Source: Nocardia miyunensis NBRC 108239
GTDB lineage: Bacteria > Actinomycetota > Actinomycetes > Mycobacteriales > Mycobacteriaceae
Direction: 5' to 3'
DNA: 64,000 bases
NCBI RefSeq assembly: GCF_001613065.1
Contig: NZ_BDBQ01000062.1
Location: 1-64,000 of the forward strand
Shown here one piece after another: positions 50,959-60,270 of the stretch; within the stretch, counting starts at the first letter, position 1; the number at the start of each line of letters is the position of its first letter. The notes beneath the pieces were generated by a model. That model was not told the origin of the DNA. It ran no database searches and saw only the letters and a list, made by a program, of their open reading frames with translations. A program made the translations under genes and the position numbers.

Positions 50959-52617
50959 ATGGCCGAACCCAGCGGGGCGAAAAGGCGTCCGCTTCTCGGG
51001 CGTATCACGCTGTCGAATCTGCTTGCCGCACAACTGCTCGGCCTGGTGGTCGCGCTGGTTGTGCTGGCCGTGCGCCTGCCTGGCTGGTATGCGCTCGGTG
51101 CGGCGATCGTGGCGGGCCTGCTGCTGCTGATCCCGTTCGGCAAACGCACGGTCGCCTCCTGGATCGCCACGATCTGGCGCTTCTCGAGCAAGCGGGAGTA
51201 CGAGATCGGCGACACGATCGACTTCCGTGGTCCGGACGGGCGATCGCTCGGCCTGTTCTGGGAGGGCAGCCGGGTGGTCGCGGTGGTCGAGGTGCTGCCC
51301 CCGCGCGGCGGGCTGACCCGGATCGACCGCAGCACCGTGCACGCCTCGCACCTGCTGCCGATGCCCGAGCTGGCGAAATGCCTGAATCAGCACGACATCC
51401 TGCTCAGCGGTATCGACATCATCAGTCACGGACACCGCAGCCGCTCGGGCACCCCGGCCGGGCCGATCTACGAATCGCTGCTGGGCCCGCTGCCCGCGAC
51501 CGCGCATCGCACGGTGTGGCTCGCCATCAGCTTCGACGCCCTGGCCTGCCCCGGCGCGGCGGACCGGCGGGGCGGCGGGACCGAGGGCGCGTGCCGCGCG
51601 GTCACCGTGGCCACCCAGCGGATCCAGCGTGCGCTCGAGGATGCGGACTGCTACTCGCGCGTGCTGACCGCACCGGAGATCCGGCAGGCGGTCCTGCAGA
51701 TCAGCGCCGGGATCGACCCGCGCACCCTGACCCACCGCTGGCGATACGCCGAACTCGGCAACGGCGTGAACATCGGCGCCGCAGTCGATCCCAAGCGACT
51801 GGGTTCGGATCTGCTTGCCCAACTGTGGGTTCCGCAATCGCGCGGCACCACGGTCGCGGTGCGGCTGCGGCCGGGCAGTTCGGCCGAGTCGGTCAACATC
51901 GGCGCGGCCTGGCGGCTGACCGCTCGCGAGATGCCCGAGCAGATCAAGCGCAAGGGCATGGTCTCGATGAGCGGGCGGCATCGGCAGAATCTGCTGGCGC
52001 ACTTCCCGATCGGCATTCCGGACGTCGACGATACGGTGCCGGTGGCGGAGTTCCCGATCGACGTGATCGACGCACTGCATCTGCCCTCCTCCGGTTGCGG
52101 CCAGCTGATCGGCTCCGACTCCGAGGGCAACGGTGTCGCGATCCGGCTTGTCGGACAAGGCATTTCGACGGTGTACGTGGCCGGTGAGCTGTATCTGGCG
52201 CAGCAGCTGGTGTTCCGCGCGCTGGCGGTCGGCGAGCGCATCCTGATCCGCACCGACCGGCCGGGCGCGTGGGAGCAGCTGGTCAGCACCATCGGCAATC
52301 CGGAGCGGCTCACCATCGCGGTGGAGACCCATCAGAGCGATGCGGCGTTCACCGCCGCGGTCGTGGACGGGGTGCTCGCACCCGCGCCGCACGCCGGTGT
52401 CACCACCATCTACGTGACGGGCGATCCGATGGGCTGGCCCGCCACAAAACCCGATCTGCAGATCCATCAGCCCGGCGCGATCGGCAATCACGTCGTGCTG
52501 CGCACCGGTACCACGCAGGTCGATCTCAGCCTGGTCTCCATTCCGCGCGAGTCCACCTACATCGGCTCACCCCGCGGTCAGCAGCAACAGCAGCGCCGGG
52601 CGATGGCGAACGGCTGA
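50959..52617 (+). CDS. eccE: EccE, type VII secretion component
   Basis: 552 residues from the ATG at 50959 (GGGGGA upstream); the open frame begins earlier at 50848. Two N-terminal membrane helices (LLAAQLLGLVVALVVLAVRL, ALGAAIVAGLLLLIPFG) are followed by the EccE domain (GRSLGLFWEGSRVVAVVEVLPP, HRTVWLAISFDALACP) and a Gln-rich end. EccE sits at the edge of the ESX complex. Its presence fits the fuller ESX-4 loci such as that of M. abscessus; M. tuberculosis ESX-4 lacks it. Confidence 0.88.
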   Translation: MAEPSGAKRRPLLGRITLSNLLAAQLLGLVVALVVLAVRLPGWYALGAAIVAGLLLLIPFGKRTVASWIATIWRFSSKREYEIGDTIDFRGPDGRSLGLFWEGSRVVAVVEVLPPRGGLTRIDRSTVHASHLLPMPELAKCLNQHDILLSGIDIISHGHRSRSGTPAGPIYESLLGPLPATAHRTVWLAISFDALACPGAADRRGGGTEGACRAVTVATQRIQRALEDADCYSRVLTAPEIRQAVLQISAGIDPRTLTHRWRYAELGNGVNIGAAVDPKRLGSDLLAQLWVPQSRGTTVAVRLRPGSSAESVNIGAAWRLTAREMPEQIKRKGMVSMSGRHRQNLLAHFPIGIPDVDDTVPVAEFPIDVIDALHLPSSGCGQLIGSDSEGNGVAIRLVGQGISTVYVAGELYLAQQLVFRALAVGERILIRTDRPGAWEQLVSTIGNPERLTIAVETHQSDAAFTAAVVDGVLAPAPHAGVTTIYVTGDPMGWPATKPDLQIHQPGAIGNHVVLRTGTTQVDLSLVSIPRESTYIGSPRGQQQQQRRAMANG

Positions 52618-52638
52618 CCTCGGCGCTGTCGGACGCGT

Positions 52639-53379
52639 TCAGTTCTGCCGGGTCGGGCGGATGGTGATGTCGCCGATCTCCACGTCGTCGGGCTGTTCGA
52701 TGGCGAAGGCGATGGCGCGCGCGACCGCGTCGGGGCTGATCCCCAACTCCGCCATCCGCTGCTGAATCTGTTCGCGCTGTTCGGGATCCTCGACGTAGTC
52801 GACCAGTTCGGTGCGCACGAATCCGGGCGAGACCGAGGTCGTGCGCAGGACGCCGTCGGTGGACTCCTGACGCAGCGCCTCCAACAGCGTGCGCACGGCG
52901 TTCTTGGTCCCGGCGTAGACGGCCTGGCTCGGCACGATCTTGAGCCCGGACGTCGAGATGGTGGTGACGAAATGTCCGCGGCCCTGACTGCGGAACACCG
53001 GCAGGGCGGCGGCGATACCGTGCAGGACGCCGCGCACGTTGACGTCGATCATGGCGTCCCAGTCGTCGAGGTCCAGGGATGCCACGGGTGCGGTTCGAGC
53101 GATGCCCGCATTGCTCACCAGCACGTCCAGGCGTCCGAAGCGGTCGACGGCCAGCTCAACCAGGTCCACGAGATCGGCTCGCCGGGTGACGTCCACCGCG
53201 AGCATCTCCGCGCGCCCGCCCTTCTCCCGGATTCGCGCCACCAGCTCCTCGAGCCGGTCGGTTCGCCGCGCGCCCAGTACGACAGCCGCCCCGCGCGCGG
53301 CCAGTTCCGTTGCCGTCGCCGCGCCGATGCCGCTGCTTGCTCCGGTGATGGCGACGATCTTGCCGTCCAGTCCACTCAT
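52639..53379 (-). CDS. SDR-family NAD(P)-dependent oxidoreductase
   Basis: 246 residues, classical short-chain dehydrogenase. The cofactor motif is GASSGIGAATA, followed by NAGIA, and the active site is Y-AGT-K in AVYAGTKNAVRTLLEALRQE. GARRTDRLEELV after beta-2 suggests NADP(H) preference. ATG with AGGAGG eight bases upstream. Converges with eccE. Substrate unknown. Confidence 0.9.
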   Translation of the reverse strand: MSGLDGKIVAITGASSGIGAATATELAARGAAVVLGARRTDRLEELVARIREKGGRAEMLAVDVTRRADLVDLVELAVDRFGRLDVLVSNAGIARTAPVASLDLDDWDAMIDVNVRGVLHGIAAALPVFRSQGRGHFVTTISTSGLKIVPSQAVYAGTKNAVRTLLEALRQESTDGVLRTTSVSPGFVRTELVDYVEDPEQREQIQQRMAELGISPDAVARAIAFAIEQPDDVEIGDITIRPTRQN

Positions 53380-53500
53380 CGAGATACCTCCTGGTCAGAG
53401 AATCGTTGGATCCCGTCGTGAGCGTACCGGACAACTGTCCGTTTAGCTGAGTGGCGGCTGCCCCATCGCGTGGGACAGCCCGAGTCGGGCGCCGAACGGG

Positions 53501-54061
53501 TCAGCCCGGATACGGATCCGTGCTGCGCGCCTCCCGCAAATGCCCTGCCCACCAGGCGAGTTGACGCAGCAGCCGCTGGGCCGCGTCGATCGCCGCGCCG
53601 TCGCGGGTCTCGCCGTCGGCGTCGAAGGCCCGCTTGGCCTGATGGAAGCTGACCGATTCGCGGATCGAGACCATGTGCACCTCGGCCACCACCTGACGCA
53701 ACTGCTCGACGGCCCGCAGACCACCCGACAGGCCGCCGTAACCGACGAAGCCGATGGGCTTGGCACGCCACTCGTGTTTGGCGGTGTCCAGGGCGGTCTT
53801 CAGCGAGGCCGGATAGCCGTGATTGTATTCCGAGGTCACCACGACGAAAGCGTCTGCGGCGGAAAGACGTTCGCGGTAGGTTTCGGTCTCGGGCGTCTCG
53901 GACAGGTCGACCGGTAGCGGGGTGTACAGCAGATCGATGACGCCGACGTCGAACCGGTCGTCCGCTCGCGCGGTCCGCAGAAACCAGTCGGCGACGACCG
54001 GTGCGAACCGCCCCGGCCGCACACTGGCGACGATCACCTCGAGCCGCAGCGGAGTATCCAT
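53501..54061 (-). CDS. NADPH-dependent FMN reductase family protein
   Basis: 186 residues from the ATG at 54061; upstream frame lacks a start with a ribosome site. Flavodoxin-like fold: SVRPGRFAPVVADWF binds the FMN phosphate, and TSEYNHGYPASLKTALD and GYGGLSGGLRAVEQLRQV are family signatures (ArsH/SsuE/azoreductase-like). It reduces FMN or quinones with NADPH. It could in principle supply FMNH2 to the SsuD-like enzyme, but they are far apart. Confidence 0.88.
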   Translation of the reverse strand: MDTPLRLEVIVASVRPGRFAPVVADWFLRTARADDRFDVGVIDLLYTPLPVDLSETPETETYRERLSAADAFVVVTSEYNHGYPASLKTALDTAKHEWRAKPIGFVGYGGLSGGLRAVEQLRQVVAEVHMVSIRESVSFHQAKRAFDADGETRDGAAIDAAQRLLRQLAWWAGHLREARSTDPYPG

Positions 54062-54619
54062 GTCCGCGAGCCTAATCGCACCGGCCGCCTCCCCGACCGG
54101 ACCGTCAGGCCGAACCGTCGCCGTGGCGAATCCGGCCCGGCCCGCGTCCGGACCGGACACTACGAGCAATGCGACGATTCCGCGCAGCACAGCGAGACAT
54201 ACCCCTGAAAACCCACATCAACAGGGCTGATCCCGCGCCGAACTCACCTCTCGGGAACTATGGCCCAGCTGAGCGATGCCCCGACGATTTGAACAAGACC
54301 ACGGCCAGGGTCGATTCTGTACTGGGCGAGGCGGAACCTCACAATCCAGCGCCGCCCACCCGAACTCGCTCGAGTTCCGCCCCCAGGGCAACGCCAGCTC
54401 CGAGGCCGGGGCCCGCCCCGCTCCTGGACCGGGTGGAGCGAGGGAGCGGAGGCAGGGAAGGACCGGGGTTGACAGGGCCCCGCCACGCCGCAGCGAAGCG
54501 GAGGCCGAAAGTACAGCCGGAGGCCAACGATCCGGTCGTCGGCGTGATGGTGCACGATGTTCGCTGGCTGTGGTGGACGCCACGGGTGTGAACCAGCGAA
54601 TCCGGGGAGAGGTCGGACC
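54062..54619. other. Divergent intergenic region, FMN reductase/Rv3651-like
   Basis: Nearly 560 bases. It holds a small palindrome GTCCGGACCGGAC (54146-54158) and TTGACA at ~54468 without a matching -10. Several short frames cross it on both strands, none with a known product. No RNA gene recognised. Confidence 0.3.
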
Positions 54620-55594
54620 ATGGGTCTCGGGGATTGGCTGTTGATCGAGACGCTCGGCACAGCCGAGAGCTGGTCCGTGCTGGCCGTGGGCACCGCGCCA
54701 CGACGGTGGAAGTCGTTGGCGCGCACGGTACCCGGCCGGGTTCTGCCGGTGATCGCCGCGGCGCACGCCACCGGCGAGCCGGTCGAGCGGATCCTGCCCA
54801 AGTCACGGCACGCCTGGTCAGAGCAGCCGACGCGGGCCATTCCCGTTGTCGGACCGGATGATCACGTGCACGCGGTGCACGTTCGGGTGGGCGAGGGCGA
54901 TTCCGAGCCGGCGCCGGCCGCGCCGTACCTGTACACCAACGACGATCGGCGCCTCGAAGTCGTCTCCGCCGGACTCGGGCCGGACTTCGACCGTGGCCGC
55001 TCGGTGTGGATAGGGGCCGAAACCTTCGAGTACGTCGAACGTTTCGACGATGCGCTCGATTGGGTGGCGACCATGGCGCAGGCGACACCGGGCGCGCGCT
55101 GGCTGGGCGAGATGACCGTTCGCATCCCCAATGGCCTGCGCACGCTGATGACCGCGGCCCGCAGCGACGACGAGGACCCGCGCCGCTGGCGCGGAGTGAT
55201 CGTCGACATCACCGACAGCGTTCCGCCGCAACGCAAATCGTTCGAGGCCGCGACGGTGGACACGCTCATCAACGCAAATCCTGGACTGTATCTGGCGGTC
55301 GTGGACACCGAGCAGGTCCGCGTGCTGCGCTGGATCAGCGAGCCGATCCCGGGTCTGCGCTGGTCCGGCGACGTCGAGGAACGCACTCTGCCGCATCCGG
55401 ACGATCTGGACCGAATTCGCGCCGCCCGCAACGACGTTCGAGCGGGCGAACTCAACCAGACGCTGCCGGGACTGCGCCTGGCCGCCACCGACGGCAGCTG
55501 GCTGCGGGTGGACGCCGAGATCAGTCCGCTCCCGCACGGGATCTCCGACCACGACTCCCCCCGCTTCGCCCTGGTCCGCTTCGAGATGTCCTGA
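54620..55594 (+). CDS. Rv3651-like DUF5593/PAS-GAF protein
   Basis: 324 residues from the ATG at 54620 (GGGGAGAGG upstream). The start MGLGDWLLIETLG and the layout (~100-residue N-terminal domain, GAF-like middle, PAS-like C-terminus with LYLAVVDTEQVRVLRW and FALVRFEMS) match Rv3651-type proteins (345 residues in M. tuberculosis), which combine PAS and GAF folds. No catalytic domain; a sensor or adaptor of unknown ligand. Conserved in Mycobacteriales, which supports the taxonomic call. Confidence 0.7.
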   Translation: MGLGDWLLIETLGTAESWSVLAVGTAPRRWKSLARTVPGRVLPVIAAAHATGEPVERILPKSRHAWSEQPTRAIPVVGPDDHVHAVHVRVGEGDSEPAPAAPYLYTNDDRRLEVVSAGLGPDFDRGRSVWIGAETFEYVERFDDALDWVATMAQATPGARWLGEMTVRIPNGLRTLMTAARSDDEDPRRWRGVIVDITDSVPPQRKSFEAATVDTLINANPGLYLAVVDTEQVRVLRWISEPIPGLRWSGDVEERTLPHPDDLDRIRAARNDVRAGELNQTLPGLRLAATDGSWLRVDAEISPLPHGISDHDSPRFALVRFEMS

Positions 55595-55601
55595 CGCCCG
55601 G

Positions 55602-56771
55602 TCAGGGGCGCACGCCGGTCGCGGCGGTCGCGGCATACTCGGCCAGTCCCTGAGCCGGAGCCACGGCTGCGGTGAAATCCACAGTGCGACGGGCACGTTG
55701 CGGATCGGCGACGATATGCCGGGCGTCGGTGATCCGATACTGGCCGCTGACAACGGGATTCGGGCCACCGCGGGCCCGGGACATGATCGAGGCCACCTCC
55801 CACAGCGTGATCGGGTGTCCGGAGGCGATATTGAGCGGAACGAATCCGGACAGCGGACGCGCCACGACCGCCGCGGTGGCGGCCGCGATATCTCGGACGT
55901 GCACGAAATCCCGCACCTGCCCGCCGTCCTCGAAGACGTACGGCGCGCGTCCGGCCGCCAGTTCCGCCCGGAATTGCGCCGCGACGCCGGAATGCGCGCT
56001 CAGCGCGGCATTCTCGTGCATCGGATCGCCGTACACGTGGTGATACCGCAGCACCGTGACGCCCGCGCCGGTGGCCGCGCCCCACGCCATCGCGTAATTC
56101 TCCTGCGCCGCCTTGCTCGCCGCGTAACCGGTCCGCGGCCGCAGCGGTGCGTCCTCGCCGACCGGCTCCCAGGTCAGGATCTCCCCCGACCGCGGCGCGC
56201 GGTGGTCGAACATTCCGCGGTCCAGATCGGCCCGGCGGCGCACCCCGGGAAAGAACGGCCCGCTGCGCAGCCCGCGATACCGTCCCTCCCCGTACACCGA
56301 CACCGAGGAGGCCAGCACCAGCCGCCGGGTTCCGGCGCGTTCCATCGCGGCCAGCAGGACCGCGGTGCCGAAGTCGTTGTGCGCGGCGAACATCGGGGCG
56401 CGCTGCACATTCGGGCCGTCCGGCCGCACCGCACGCATCGCGCCGGTGTTCGACCCGGAACCGTTGTTCTGCCGGGGCAGGCCGGGCGGACCCTGCACAC
56501 TCGTCGACGAGCCGGTCCCGCCCCCGGCCGAGGATCCCGGCGGAATCGCGGCGGCCAGATGGACGACCACATCGATGCCGCGCAGCAGCGGGTCGAGCGC
56601 GTCCGGATCGCGGATGTCCGCGCGCACGATCCCCTCGGGCGGAACCGGATCGGGCCCGTGCACGGATTCGAGCAACGCGTCCAGCGCGACCACCTCGTGC
56701 CCGGCGTCGGTGAGCGTCCTGCGCACGTGCAGTCCGATGAATCCCGCCGCTCCGGTCAGCAATACCCGCAT
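55602..56771 (-). CDS. NAD-dependent epimerase/dehydratase
   Basis: 389 residues, extended SDR of the sugar-nucleotide type: GAAGFIGLHV at the start, VVHLAAAI, SSVSVYGEG and YAASKAAQE (Y-xxx-K active site). A Gly/Ser/Asn/Pro-rich insert of ~45 residues (about 78-122) sits after VVHLAAAIPP, where related enzymes have a short loop. Probably a UDP-sugar epimerase or reductase for cell-wall polysaccharide. Downstream of the MTA phosphorylase gene on the same strand. Confidence 0.85.
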   Translation of the reverse strand: MRVLLTGAAGFIGLHVRRTLTDAGHEVVALDALLESVHGPDPVPPEGIVRADIRDPDALDPLLRGIDVVVHLAAAIPPGSSAGGGTGSSTSVQGPPGLPRQNNGSGSNTGAMRAVRPDGPNVQRAPMFAAHNDFGTAVLLAAMERAGTRRLVLASSVSVYGEGRYRGLRSGPFFPGVRRRADLDRGMFDHRAPRSGEILTWEPVGEDAPLRPRTGYAASKAAQENYAMAWGAATGAGVTVLRYHHVYGDPMHENAALSAHSGVAAQFRAELAAGRAPYVFEDGGQVRDFVHVRDIAAATAAVVARPLSGFVPLNIASGHPITLWEVASIMSRARGGPNPVVSGQYRITDARHIVADPQRARRTVDFTAAVAPAQGLAEYAATAATGVRP

Positions 56772-56858
56772 GTCATCCCCATCGGTCCGCGAATCCCCCG
56801 CATGAAGATCGGCACGAGCGCCGCTGGAGCCGAAGCCTGCGACGGTGCACCCATGACA

Positions 56859-57668
56859 TCAGGGTAGTTCGAACGGCAGGCTCACACCGGCATGGACACG
56901 GCAGCTCGCACAGGTGTCGGTGCCCTCGACCGCCGCGACCGCGTGGCGCACGAGTCTCTTGAACGGCACCAGGTTCTGCTCGAACGCGGCGAAAACGGCA
57001 GCGGCGCTGACGCCTTCGCCCGCCTCCAGACCGGCGTCCAGATCGGTCACCAGAGCGATTGCCGCATAACACATTTCGAGTTCGCGAGCCAGGACGGCCT
57101 CCGGGAATCCGGTCATGTTCACCAGTTCCCAGCCCTGCGCGGCGAACCAGCGGCTCTCGGCGCGGGTGGAGAATCTCGGGCCCTGCACCACGACCATCGT
57201 CGCGGCCGATTTCAGCGGCAGCTCGGGAACCGCGGATCGGGTTGCCGCGCCGCGCAGTTCGTCGCAGTAGGGGTCGGCGAACGAGACGTGGATGCCGCCG
57301 TTGTCGAAGTACGTCTGTGGCCGCCCGGACGTGCGGTCGACCAGCTGATCGGGCACCGCGACCGTCCCCGGTCCCCAGTCCGCGCGCAGACTGCCCACCG
57401 CGCAGGGCGCGAAGATCCGCCGCACGCCGATCGACCGCAGCGCCCACAGATTCGCCTGGTAGGGCACGGTGTGCGGGGAGAACTCGTGTTTGCGGCCGTG
57501 CCGCGGGAGGAATGCGACCTGTCGCCCCTCGACCTCCCCGACGGTGATCGGCGCACTCGGCGCACCGTAGGGCGTGTCGACCTCGAGACTCACCGCGTCG
57601 TCGCCGAAGAAATCGTAGAAGCCGCTGCCGCCGATGATGGCCAGCGCGGGCCGGGGAACCGAACTCAT
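56859..57668 (-). CDS. mtnP: S-methyl-5'-thioadenosine phosphorylase
   Basis: 269 residues from the ATG at 57668. Purine-nucleoside-phosphorylase family II: IIGGSGFYDF, FLPRHGRKHEFSPHTVPYQAN (phosphate site), NMTGFPEAVLARELEMCYAAIALVTDLD (base/ribose site). It splits 5'-methylthioadenosine to adenine and methylthioribose-1-phosphate. The C-terminus has a CASC motif. Divergent from csoR. Confidence 0.92.
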   Translation of the reverse strand: MSSVPRPALAIIGGSGFYDFFGDDAVSLEVDTPYGAPSAPITVGEVEGRQVAFLPRHGRKHEFSPHTVPYQANLWALRSIGVRRIFAPCAVGSLRADWGPGTVAVPDQLVDRTSGRPQTYFDNGGIHVSFADPYCDELRGAATRSAVPELPLKSAATMVVVQGPRFSTRAESRWFAAQGWELVNMTGFPEAVLARELEMCYAAIALVTDLDAGLEAGEGVSAAAVFAAFEQNLVPFKRLVRHAVAAVEGTDTCASCRVHAGVSLPFELP

Positions 57669-57733
57669 GCGCCGATTCTCGCGCACCCCCGCGCCCCGGG
57701 CGGAAACCGGGGCGCGACCACTCCCACCAGCCT

Positions 57734-57750
57734 GTACCCTGGTGGGGTAT
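57734..57750. promoter_or_regulatory. CsoR-type operator
   Basis: TACCC-TGGTG-GGGTA (57735-57749) is a dyad of the form bound by actinobacterial CsoR copper repressors. It lies between mtnP and csoR, 45 bases before the csoR GTG, so csoR probably controls its own transcription. Confidence 0.65.
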
Positions 57751-57794
57751 CACAGACGGCAGGCTCGACGGGGCTGGGAGAAGAGGGCGATCCG

Positions 57795-58130
57795 GTGACC
57801 GAGGACGACATCACCACGGCGGAGACCGCGTCGGGTCACGATCACGCCGCCCACGGGTACATCACCGCCAAGGACGACTACCTCAAACGCCTGCGCCGCA
57901 TCGAGGGCCAGGCTCGCGGCCTGCAGCGCATGGTCGAAGAGGAGCAATACTGCATCGACATCCTCACCCAGGTCTCGGCCATGACCAAGGCCCTGCAGGC
58001 GGTGGCGATGGGCCTGCTCGAGGATCACATCGGCCACTGCGTCGTCGACGCGGCCGTGCGCGGCGGACCCGAGGCCCAGGAGAAGATCAAAGAGGCCACC
58101 GACGCGATCGCCCGCCTCGTGCGCTCCTGA
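57795..58130 (+). CDS. CsoR-family copper-sensing repressor
   Basis: 111 residues from the GTG at 57795; the open frame extends far upstream as a shadow of mtnP. An all-helical DUF156 fold with the Cu(I) ligands Cys (EEQYCIDIL), His and Cys (LLEDHIGHCVVDAA). DYLKRLRRIEGQARGLQRM is the DNA-binding/ dimer helix. An N-terminal His-containing stretch (GHDHAAHG) is an extra. No copper ATPase or chaperone gene follows, so it may act on distant targets. Confidence 0.92.
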   Translation: MTEDDITTAETASGHDHAAHGYITAKDDYLKRLRRIEGQARGLQRMVEEEQYCIDILTQVSAMTKALQAVAMGLLEDHIGHCVVDAAVRGGPEAQEKIKEATDAIARLVRS

Positions 58131-58251
58131 GCGAGCGGCACGAAACCACAGCGTCCGTCACGGGGGCCATCGCATCGAGCGGGGGCGTCCATCACATGCG
58201 ACCGGTCAAGCGGGCTCGGCGATGAACGATCCGCGCTACACGCTTTCGACA

Positions 58252-58303
58252 GCGCCCGCATCCGTGCCTGCCGGGGTTCGGCGGCGGGTACGGATGCGGG
58301 CGC
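58252..58303. terminator. Bidirectional terminator csoR/LLM
   Basis: GCGCCCGCATCCGT (58252-58265) pairs perfectly with ACGGATGCGGGCGC (58290-58303), with an inner GCCG/CGGC stem, between two convergent genes. Confidence 0.75.
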
Positions 58304-58322
58304 GAGGTAGGTGTCCGGCCGG

Positions 58323-59147
58323 TCAGCCGAGTGCGGCGGCGAGGGTGCGCAGGGTGCCCATGTAATCGTTGCCGAGCGCCTGGATGGCGACGGTGTCGGC
58401 GCCCGCGGTGAGATGCTCGGTCAGGCCCGCCGCGATCTGCTCGGCGGTGCCGTGCAGGGCCAGCGCGTCGATCAGCTTGTCACTGCCGGGCGCGGCGAGG
58501 TCCTCCTCGCTGAAGCCGAGACGGCTCAGGTTGGAGACGTAGTTCCGCAGACCGAGATAGAACTTGACGACATCGCGGCCGGTCGGGCGCGCGGTGGCCG
58601 GATCGGTGTCCAGGACGATCTTGTGCTCGGCGACCAGCAGGGCGTCCGGGCCGAGGATCTCACGGGCCTCACGGGTGTGCTGCGGCGTGGTCAGATACGG
58701 CAGCGCACCGGCGGTGCGGTCGCCGGAGAGCTTCAGCACCCGGGGGCCGAGCGCGGCCAGGGCCATCTGCTGCTTGGGCACACCGGCCCGGTCCAGCACG
58801 TCGATGTACTCGACCAGGGCGTCGTACGGCTTGCGATATTCGTTCTGGTGTTCGGGATGACCGATCCCGACGCCGAGGATGAAACGCCCCGGGAAACGCT
58901 TATCGATCCGGTGGAACGACTCCGCGGTCTCCGCCGCGGGCGCGCTCCACACGTTCACGATGCTGGTGCCGACCACGACGTTCTCGGTCGCCTCCAGCAG
59001 CGACTCCACGACGGGCAGCTCGGCGGCGGGTGACCCGCCCAGCCAGATCGAGCCGTACCCCAGCCCTTCCAATTCCTTCGCATCATCCGGAGTCACCGCC
59101 CCGTAGTATCGCCACGCCCCGAACCTGCCGAATCCACGAATCGTCAT
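58323..59147 (-). CDS. LLM class F420-dependent oxidoreductase (TIGR03620 type)
   Basis: 274 residues from the ATG at 59147. Luciferase-like barrel: GLGYGSIWLGGSPAAEL, VVVGTSIVNVWSAPA, GRFILGVGIGHPEHQ, ALAALGPRVLKLSGDRTAGALPYL. The pattern matches F420-dependent LLM enzymes of mycobacteria. Substrate unknown. Confidence 0.88.
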   Translation of the reverse strand: MTIRGFGRFGAWRYYGAVTPDDAKELEGLGYGSIWLGGSPAAELPVVESLLEATENVVVGTSIVNVWSAPAAETAESFHRIDKRFPGRFILGVGIGHPEHQNEYRKPYDALVEYIDVLDRAGVPKQQMALAALGPRVLKLSGDRTAGALPYLTTPQHTREAREILGPDALLVAEHKIVLDTDPATARPTGRDVVKFYLGLRNYVSNLSRLGFSEEDLAAPGSDKLIDALALHGTAEQIAAGLTEHLTAGADTVAIQALGNDYMGTLRTLAAALG

Positions 59148-59200
59148 ACCGGGTGTGAACCCCGACACTCCGGCACGTATTCCAGCCGCGCGAGGTCCAC

Positions 59201-60058
59201 TTACACAAGTCCCGTTTCGAATTCCGGATGCACGTGGATCGGGAGCGGTTTCGCCGCGACGGGCAGGATCTGCAATCGCGCCCGCGCGACCACCTCGGCG
59301 ACCTCGTGCGGAATCGCGTCGTCCTCCTCGGGCTCGTCCCATTCCACGCCCGCCTCCATCGCCGCGCGATCGTGCAGCATGCGCGCGTCCAGCGCGGCCT
59401 GCACGTGCCAGCGGAAGTCGCCGGCGGTCATGGGTTCCGCGTCGGCGGGTTCCTGCTCATCGGTCAGCCGCCGCGACTCCGTCAGACCCTCTCCGACGAA
59501 CGGGGCCAAATCGTATGCGGCCCCGCAGTTCTCGTCGTCCACGAAGATCAGGAAGCCGTCCGTGCGGCCCGCCCGCGCGAAACTGCCGAACAGCGTCGCG
59601 CCCGTGCCCTCCACATCGGGCCAGCGGACGAATTCGCCCGCGGTGAGCGGTTCGTCCAGTTCGGGGACCCAGGCGGGCGGGACGACACCGGCCGCGGCGA
59701 GCCGATCGGCGGCCTCGCGGGCGACCGTGCGCACGGGCTCCACGGTGAGCGCCGTGACACAGCGCAGGAAGGCCAGCGCGCCCGGCGTCGCCAATTCCTC
59801 GGCCCGGTCGGCGAACAGCCGCACGAACACCTCCAGGTATTCCGCGCTCTCCCCGTATCCGACCGCGAGCAGCCCCGCCGCCAGATACTCGCCGTCCACC
59901 GGCTCGTCCACCCGCTCGAATTCCGTTATCCGCGCGATGACCTCGTCCATCATCTCGGCCACCCCGAGATCGTCGTCCTCGACGACCTCCGCACTGCCTC
60001 CCCGCACCTCTGCTCGCTTGTTCTCCTTGCCCTTACGGCCACGGCTCTGCGGACTCAT
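59201..60058 (-). CDS. Hypothetical acidic protein
   Basis: 285 residues from the ATG at 60058. A lysine/arginine-rich start (MSPQSRGRKGKENKRAEVRGG) is followed by a strongly acidic, mostly helical protein (EYLEVFVRLFADRAEELATPG; YDLAPFVGEGL). No membrane segment, signal peptide or known motif. High GC third positions across the frame support coding. Possibly a cytosolic Mycobacteriales-specific protein; no function assigned. Confidence 0.6.
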   Translation of the reverse strand: MSPQSRGRKGKENKRAEVRGGSAEVVEDDDLGVAEMMDEVIARITEFERVDEPVDGEYLAAGLLAVGYGESAEYLEVFVRLFADRAEELATPGALAFLRCVTALTVEPVRTVAREAADRLAAAGVVPPAWVPELDEPLTAGEFVRWPDVEGTGATLFGSFARAGRTDGFLIFVDDENCGAAYDLAPFVGEGLTESRRLTDEQEPADAEPMTAGDFRWHVQAALDARMLHDRAAMEAGVEWDEPEEDDAIPHEVAEVVARARLQILPVAAKPLPIHVHPEFETGLV

Positions 60059-60270
60059 GGGCCCCGAGTCTGCCACCTGCTCCGGCCGACGCACGAACAC
60101 CCCTCGAAGCGAGTCGGTGCAGGCAGCCGGGACGCACCGTATCAGGTCGGCGGCTATCGGACATTTCCCTGCACCACTTCGGATTCCGCCCCACCCCGGA
60201 CGCGTCGGCATAGGCTTGCCGAGAACGGCGAACCAGCACGGTCGCCTCCGGAGGGCACCGAGAAAATCTC

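Noticed and set aside
54244..54840. Overlapping frames on both strands upstream of the Rv3651-like gene
   Set aside because: Composition is Arg/Pro/Gly-rich with no recognisable product and frames conflict with the well-supported start at 54620.
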